DNA from: Elusimicrobiota bacterium
GTDB lineage: Bacteria; Elusimicrobiota; Elusimicrobia; 2-01-FULL-59-12; JACPXA01
NCBI GenBank assembly: GCA_016196785.1
Contig: JACPXA010000017.1
Location: 1-8,539, forward strand
Direction of reading: 5' to 3'
DNA: 8,539 bases
Shown piece by piece: positions 6,213 to 8,539 of the stretch. How positions within the stretch are numbered: the stretch's first letter is position 1; every line of letters begins with the position of its first letter. A model generated the notes under the pieces. The model was not told the origin of the DNA. It was given only the letters and a program-made list of their open reading frames with translations, and made no database searches. Both the position numbers and the translations under genes were made by a program.

Positions 6213-6361
6213 GGCGCATTTTGCGACTACTCAGCTTTTTTCTCTGCTGTCAGTTGGAACATAAAGTCGTCAGGGAACCGTTTCTTATTTCGCTTCACTT
6301 GTTCGTTGAGACGTTTGGTACTGACGCCATAAAGCTCTGCCAAGTCGGTATCCAGCAAGAG
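6213..6361 (-). pseudogene. fragment of an ORF6N-domain (phage-type regulator) gene
   Basis: Minus-strand codons from 6361 read LLLDTDLAELYGVSTKRLNE, then QVKRNKKRFPDDFMFQLTAE and KKAE before a TAG at 6229-6227. This is the core of the ORF6N DNA-binding domain, found in prophage and mobile-element proteins, which are normally about 150-300 residues. Allowing one missing base at the stop, the next codons give VVAKCA. That fits the family's usual continuation AEVVANC and indicates a frameshift rather than a natural end. Homology stops at about 6213, next to the ssrA terminator. It also stops on the other side at 6361, where the upstream codons (from ATG 6418) show no family resemblance. Both ends are therefore missing and no product is expected to work. 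Confidence 0.75.
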
Positions 6362-6405
6362 GTTGTGTAAGCGGGCATTGTGAAAAAATGAAGGATCTGC
6401 ATAAG

Positions 6406-6411
6406 AGGAGG
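6406..6411 (+). promoter_or_regulatory. ribosome binding site for a long msrB start
   Basis: A perfect AGGAGG lies 9 bases before an in-frame TTG at 6421, which begins a signal-peptide-like sequence in front of MsrB. The upstream ATG at 6388 has no such site. Confidence 0.5.
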
Positions 6412-6420
6412 GATGCAACC

Positions 6421-6930
6421 TTGCGTAGGGGCTTACTGGTGTTAGGATTCAGTCTTTTATCCGGGCATGTCAGCAGGACTCCAGCGTTAGAGACGATCAG
6501 AGTCTATTCGGTTGCGAGGGGAGGGTTCATCATGACGACGAAAGTGGTAAAGTCTGATGAGGAGTGGCGTAAACGGCTCACGCCGGAGCAGTTTGCAGTG
6601 GCCCGTCAAAAGGGTACGGAACGGGCGTTTACGGGGAAGTATTGGAACCATCACGAGTCAGGCATCTACCAATGCGTGTGCTGTGGCAATGACCTGTTTA
6701 GTTCCGACGCCAAGTTTGATTCCAGCACCGGCTGGCCGAGCTTTTGGTCGCCCGTTTCAGAGGCGAATATCAAGACCGAGGCCGATCACAATTACAGCAT
6801 GCAGCGCACCGAGGTCCTCTGCCCTCGGTGTGACGCCCACCTGGGTCATGTCTTCGATGACGGCCCCCAACCGACCGGCCTACGCTATTGCATCAATTCA
6901 GCGTCTCTCCAATTCATCAGGAGAAAATAG
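6421..6930 (+). CDS. msrB: peptide-methionine (R)-S-oxide reductase MsrB, possibly exported
   Basis: Reduces methionine-R-sulfoxide in proteins. The SelR fold is complete from about residue 44 (KSDEEWRKRLTPEQF). Zinc cysteines are C85/C88 and C134/C137, with GWPSFW at 104-109, HLGHVF at 140-145 and the catalytic Cys157 in RYCINSASL. The usual resolving cysteine (SGCGWPSF) is replaced by Thr103. An extra Cys87 within CVCC might substitute. Starting at TTG 6421 (AGGAGG 9 bases before) adds RRGLLVLGFSLLSGHVSRTPA, which looks like an export signal. An alternative ATG at 6532 has its own GGGGAGGG site and would give a 132-residue cytosolic enzyme. ATG 6388 is also in frame and would add a KRRDAT stretch but has no ribosome binding site. 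Identity is certain and the start is open. Confidence 0.93.
   Translation: MRRGLLVLGFSLLSGHVSRTPALETIRVYSVARGGFIMTTKVVKSDEEWRKRLTPEQFAVARQKGTERAFTGKYWNHHESGIYQCVCCGNDLFSSDAKFDSSTGWPSFWSPVSEANIKTEADHNYSMQRTEVLCPRCDAHLGHVFDDGPQPTGLRYCINSASLQFIRRK
6518..6525 (+). promoter_or_regulatory. ribosome binding site for a short msrB start
   Basis: GGGGAGGG followed by 6 bases and ATG 6532 (MTTKVVKSDEEW). This strong site inside the longer frame would yield MsrB without the hydrophobic leader. Confidence 0.5.
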
Positions 6931-6939
6931 GAGGGGGAT

Positions 6940-7029
6940 ATGATCCTCGTTCGTCATAAGTTCGTAAGCGCAGCTACGTCCCTATTTCCTAACAAGAGAC
7001 CAATTCAATCATGTAGAATGTACGTGTAG
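6940..7029 (+). CDS. small ORF of 29 codons after msrB, doubtful
   Basis: ATG 6940 follows the run AGGAGGGGGAT, which overlaps and adjoins the msrB stop codon. It opens MILVRHKFVSAATSLF... and ends at TAG 7027-7029. The placement looks like translational coupling to msrB, but the peptide matches nothing I recognise, and a short frame after a purine run can occur by chance. Confidence 0.2.
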   Translation: MILVRHKFVSAATSLFPNKRPIQSCRMYV

Positions 7030-7076
7030 AGGGGTACTGCGGGGTGGGTGAGGTCGAAGGTGAGTAAGATCCTAGC
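7030..7076. other. spacer before the nucleotidyltransferase fragment
   Basis: G-rich spacer containing AAGGTGAG about 12-20 bases before ATG 7077, which is at best a weak, too-distant ribosome binding site. Nothing else is recognisable. Confidence 0.25.
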
Positions 7077-7211
7077 ATGAATTTCCCGAAAGTGGTCAGC
7101 ATCCTTCAGTCAGAATTTACGAAGAAGAATATTGATTTCGCTCTACTGGGGGGTCTTGCCATCCATGCCTGGGGAATTTCAAGAACGACCCGGGACATCC
7201 ATGTTGAGTGA
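7077..7211 (+). pseudogene. 5' fragment of a MNT/AbiEii-type nucleotidyltransferase gene
   Basis: Codons from ATG 7077 read MNFPKVVSILQSEF, then KNIDFALLGGLAIHAWGISR and TTRDIHVE before TGA. The GG...G.SR.T.DI- pattern is the start of the DNA-polymerase-beta-type nucleotidyltransferase fold used by MNT/HEPN and AbiEii-type toxins or antitoxins. Complete members continue with D-x-D (DIDFLV or similar) and another 100-250 residues. Here the sequence diverges exactly at the second Asp of that motif (DIH), at about base 7200, and stops after 44 codons. The catalytic centre is therefore missing and the gene is a remnant. The following ORF begins inside the break, so the truncation looks like a recombination or deletion joint rather than a point mutation. 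Confidence 0.7.
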
Positions 7212-7398
7212 TGAGGCCAGGCGAGAAATGTTAGAGGACGGATTGGACCCGGCTCGGCGTGAGCAGTTCCGAAAGGGCCAGGAGCGGGACGCCTTGTTCA
7301 CGACGGAGCAATATCTTCAGTGGCTGACTGACGTGGAGCGATGGTTCCCTGCCCCTCCTCCTTCTGACGTCAAGCGCTACCGCCGGTTGTTGCTCTAA
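7201..7398 (+). CDS. 65-residue charged protein, possible partner of the truncated nucleotidyltransferase
   Basis: ATG 7201 opens MLSDEARREMLEDGLDPARR, followed by a Q-F-R-K-G segment, then TTEQYLQWLTDVERWF and a C-terminal RYRRLLL. The frame is open 23 codons upstream, but those codons are the nucleotidyltransferase fragment in another frame. The pattern (E-M-x-E-D-x-L-D-x-x-R-R-x-x-F ... EYLxxLxDxxxxF) resembles small proteins I associate with nucleotidyltransferase gene pairs, where the small gene usually comes first. Here it comes second, which fits a rearrangement. There is no real ribosome binding site, only CGGGA. The overlap with the upstream stop codon could allow reinitiation. Function unknown; it may be a remnant too. 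Confidence 0.45.
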   Translation: MLSDEARREMLEDGLDPARREQFRKGQERDALFTTEQYLQWLTDVERWFPAPPPSDVKRYRRLLL

Positions 7399-7414
7399 CT
7401 TCCCTCCCGGTCAA

Positions 7415-7439
7415 GGCAATGCGCTCGGTGAGCGTAGCC
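7415..7439. terminator. hairpin between convergent genes, without T-tract
   Basis: TGCGCTC (7420-7426) pairs with GAGCGTA (7430-7436) around loop GGT with one G-T pair, and GGC/GCC outside extends it past a two-base bulge. It lies in the 42-base gap between the plus-strand 65-residue ORF and the minus-strand CPXCG gene. Neither strand has a run of T after it, so a terminator role is only a guess from position. Confidence 0.25.
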
Positions 7440-7440
7440 G

Positions 7441-7620
7441 TTAGTTGCGGTTGACCTCAATGTCCACTTCGCCATCCACAATCTGGACGTGAAATTGGAT
7501 AGGGTGGCAACAGACCTGGCAGTCCTCGATGTAGTCTTGGCGTTCCACAGAGCAATCGAACAACACTTCAAGCCACTCACCACAGTATGGGCATTGGACG
7601 GTGTAGGGCTGTTCAAGCAT
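7441..7620 (-). CDS. CPXCG motif-containing cysteine-rich protein
   Basis: A 59-residue protein starting MLEQPYTVQCPYCGEWLEV. C10-P-Y-C13-G is the family's defining CPXCG motif. A second pair, C34-x2-C37 (with C38), follows in DCQVCCHPIQ, and the chain ends DGEVDIEVNRN. The four cysteines should bind one zinc in a small ribbon. The function of the family is not known. It starts 12 bases after the stop of the histone-deacetylase-like gene on the same strand, so the two are probably co-transcribed and perhaps translationally coupled. AAGG directly abuts the ATG, so no properly spaced ribosome binding site is evident. Confidence 0.85.
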   Translation of the reverse strand: MLEQPYTVQCPYCGEWLEVLFDCSVERQDYIEDCQVCCHPIQFHVQIVDGEVDIEVNRN

Positions 7621-7632
7621 CCTTGTGCCGGG

Positions 7633-8487
7633 TCATTCGAAGAACCCGGTGAGAAACCGTTCGATACACTGGGGAAGGTCGGTGCTGTAGCCACCTTCCA
7701 GGACCGCAAAGCGGGGACAGCCGAGCGCGGCCAAGCGTTGGCCGATCGCGACATAGGTCTCGAGATCGAGCGCCAAATTCGCCAGGGGATCTTCCTTGTA
7801 GGTGTCGAAGCCGGCGGAGACGGCGAGGAGCGTGGGCTTGAACGTCTCGACGCGTTTCATCGCCTGTTCCAACGCCTTCAGATATTGAGCACCGGTGGTC
7901 CCTGGGGAGAGGGGGATGTTGAGGCAGTTGCCCTCGGAGCGAAGACCGGTCCCGGGGTAGAGCGGAACCTGATGCAGTGAGAGGAAGAGAAGATCAGGTT
8001 TCCCTTGCACGATGTCTTGGGTGCCATTCCCATGATGAACATCAATGTCTACAATCGTCACACGGTGTCCCGCCGCCAGAGCCTTTTCCACCGCCCCGGC
8101 GAGGTTGTTGAAATAGCAAAACCCGCCGAGCTGCGAACGACCCGCATGATGTCCAGGGGGACGCATGAGGGAAAACGCCGGGGTTCCCTGGAGGGCGCTG
8201 GCCAAGGCAGCGAGGGCGGCGCCGGCGGACCAACGAGCGAAGTCATCAATATGCGGGAGGACGGGGGTGTCAGGATCCTCAAACTGGCCGCTCTGTACCT
8301 GTTGGAGCAACGATGGGGAATGTACGCGGAGGAGATCCTCAGAGGTCGCCGGAGGGAAATCCCCCTCTACAGGCCACCCCTGGGATTTGAGGTACTGGAC
8401 ACTTCGCTGAACCCGCGATGGGGCTTCGGGATGACCGGGAGCAACGTAGCCCCAGGCGTGGGGAGAGGAGAAGATTTTGCCTGTCAC
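7633..8487 (-). CDS. histone deacetylase family zinc hydrolase
   Basis: A 284-residue arginase/deacetylase-fold enzyme that should remove acetyl groups from acetyl-lysine or small acetylated amines. The catalytic set is complete: HPEAPSR at 19-25, the His pair H113-H114 in RPPGHHAG, GFCYFNN at 122-128, zinc ligands D149 and H151 in DIDVHHGNGTQD, the third ligand D228 in SAGFDTYKEDPL, and Y267 in EGGYS. Length and motifs fit the bacterial AcuC/HdaH/acetylpolyamine amidohydrolase group. The substrate cannot be told from sequence. The start is GTG 8487, the only in-frame start near the expected N-terminus. A weak AAGAG precedes it, and a TATAAA box is so close that the message may be nearly leaderless. 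It leads a probable two-gene unit with the CPXCG protein. Confidence 0.93.
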   Translation of the reverse strand: MTGKIFSSPHAWGYVAPGHPEAPSRVQRSVQYLKSQGWPVEGDFPPATSEDLLRVHSPSLLQQVQSGQFEDPDTPVLPHIDDFARWSAGAALAALASALQGTPAFSLMRPPGHHAGRSQLGGFCYFNNLAGAVEKALAAGHRVTIVDIDVHHGNGTQDIVQGKPDLLFLSLHQVPLYPGTGLRSEGNCLNIPLSPGTTGAQYLKALEQAMKRVETFKPTLLAVSAGFDTYKEDPLANLALDLETYVAIGQRLAALGCPRFAVLEGGYSTDLPQCIERFLTGFFE

Positions 8488-8494
8488 TGGACTC

Positions 8495-8524
8495 TTTATA
8501 CTACAATAGCACGGTGTCTGCGAA
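8495..8524 (-). promoter_or_regulatory. candidate promoter of the deacetylase gene
   Basis: On the minus strand TATAAA (plus-strand 8495-8500) is preceded by an 18-base spacer and TTCGCA (8519-8524, 4 of 6 to the -35 consensus). Only 7 bases separate TATAAA from the GTG start, so transcription would begin at or next to the start codon. Confidence 0.35.
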
Positions 8525-8539
8525 CTGCACTGGAAGGCC

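Noticed and set aside
7395..7980. Open frames opposite or overlapping the CPXCG and deacetylase genes
   Set aside because: Both are shadows: the true minus-strand genes carry full family motifs in other frames.
6170..8539. Search for a second copy of the ssrA 3' end as an attachment site
   Set aside because: I found no repeat of TTCAATTCCCCACACC or its neighbours downstream, so no att pair can be claimed in this window.
1..8539. CRISPR arrays, riboswitches, ordinary tRNA or rRNA genes
   Set aside because: No regularly spaced repeats, no recognisable riboswitch core and no RNA gene other than ssrA were seen.

Overview
The window looks like the chromosome of a Gram-negative bacterium of moderately high GC. 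It encodes an outer-membrane beta-barrel protein with a signal peptide and a C-terminal Phe, a polytopic GT39/ArnT-like glycosyltransferase and a secreted beta-propeller protein. Several proteins have a Nitrospira-like flavour, but that is an impression from reading them and not a supported assignment. No rRNA or other strong taxonomic marker is present except the tmRNA, which could be searched.

Layout. Bases 66-1181 (minus) encode a porin-like protein, divergent from a GT39-family membrane glycosyltransferase (1272-2909, plus). Next comes the tRNA adenosine deaminase gene tadA (3023-3451), whose 5' region contains a REP-like palindrome. A secreted beta-propeller protein of unknown function follows (3576-4742). 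An intact IS1595-family insertion sequence (4786-5779, transposase on the minus strand) has landed in what was a roughly 71-bp gap between that gene and ssrA, the one-piece tmRNA gene (5816-6169). The IS is flanked by the 8-bp duplication TTGTACAA. ssrA is followed by a strong rho-independent terminator.

Downstream of ssrA is a patch of decayed accessory DNA: a frameshifted fragment of an ORF6N-domain protein (6213-6361, minus), then an apparently functional msrB with two good translation starts, then the first 44 codons of a MNT/AbiEii-type nucleotidyltransferase abruptly joined to a 65-codon partner-like ORF (7077-7398). The window ends with a minus-strand pair: a zinc-dependent histone-deacetylase-family hydrolase (7633-8487) and a 59-aa CPXCG zinc-ribbon-like protein (7441-7620).

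Most genes are unrelated housekeeping or envelope functions: protein or envelope repair, tRNA wobble editing, ribosome rescue and sugar transfer. I see no convincing new multigene system. The points most worth a second look are the IS placed against ssrA, the short tmRNA tag, the gene remnants next to ssrA, the nucleotidyltransferase junction, the palindrome at the start of tadA and the two possible starts of msrB.
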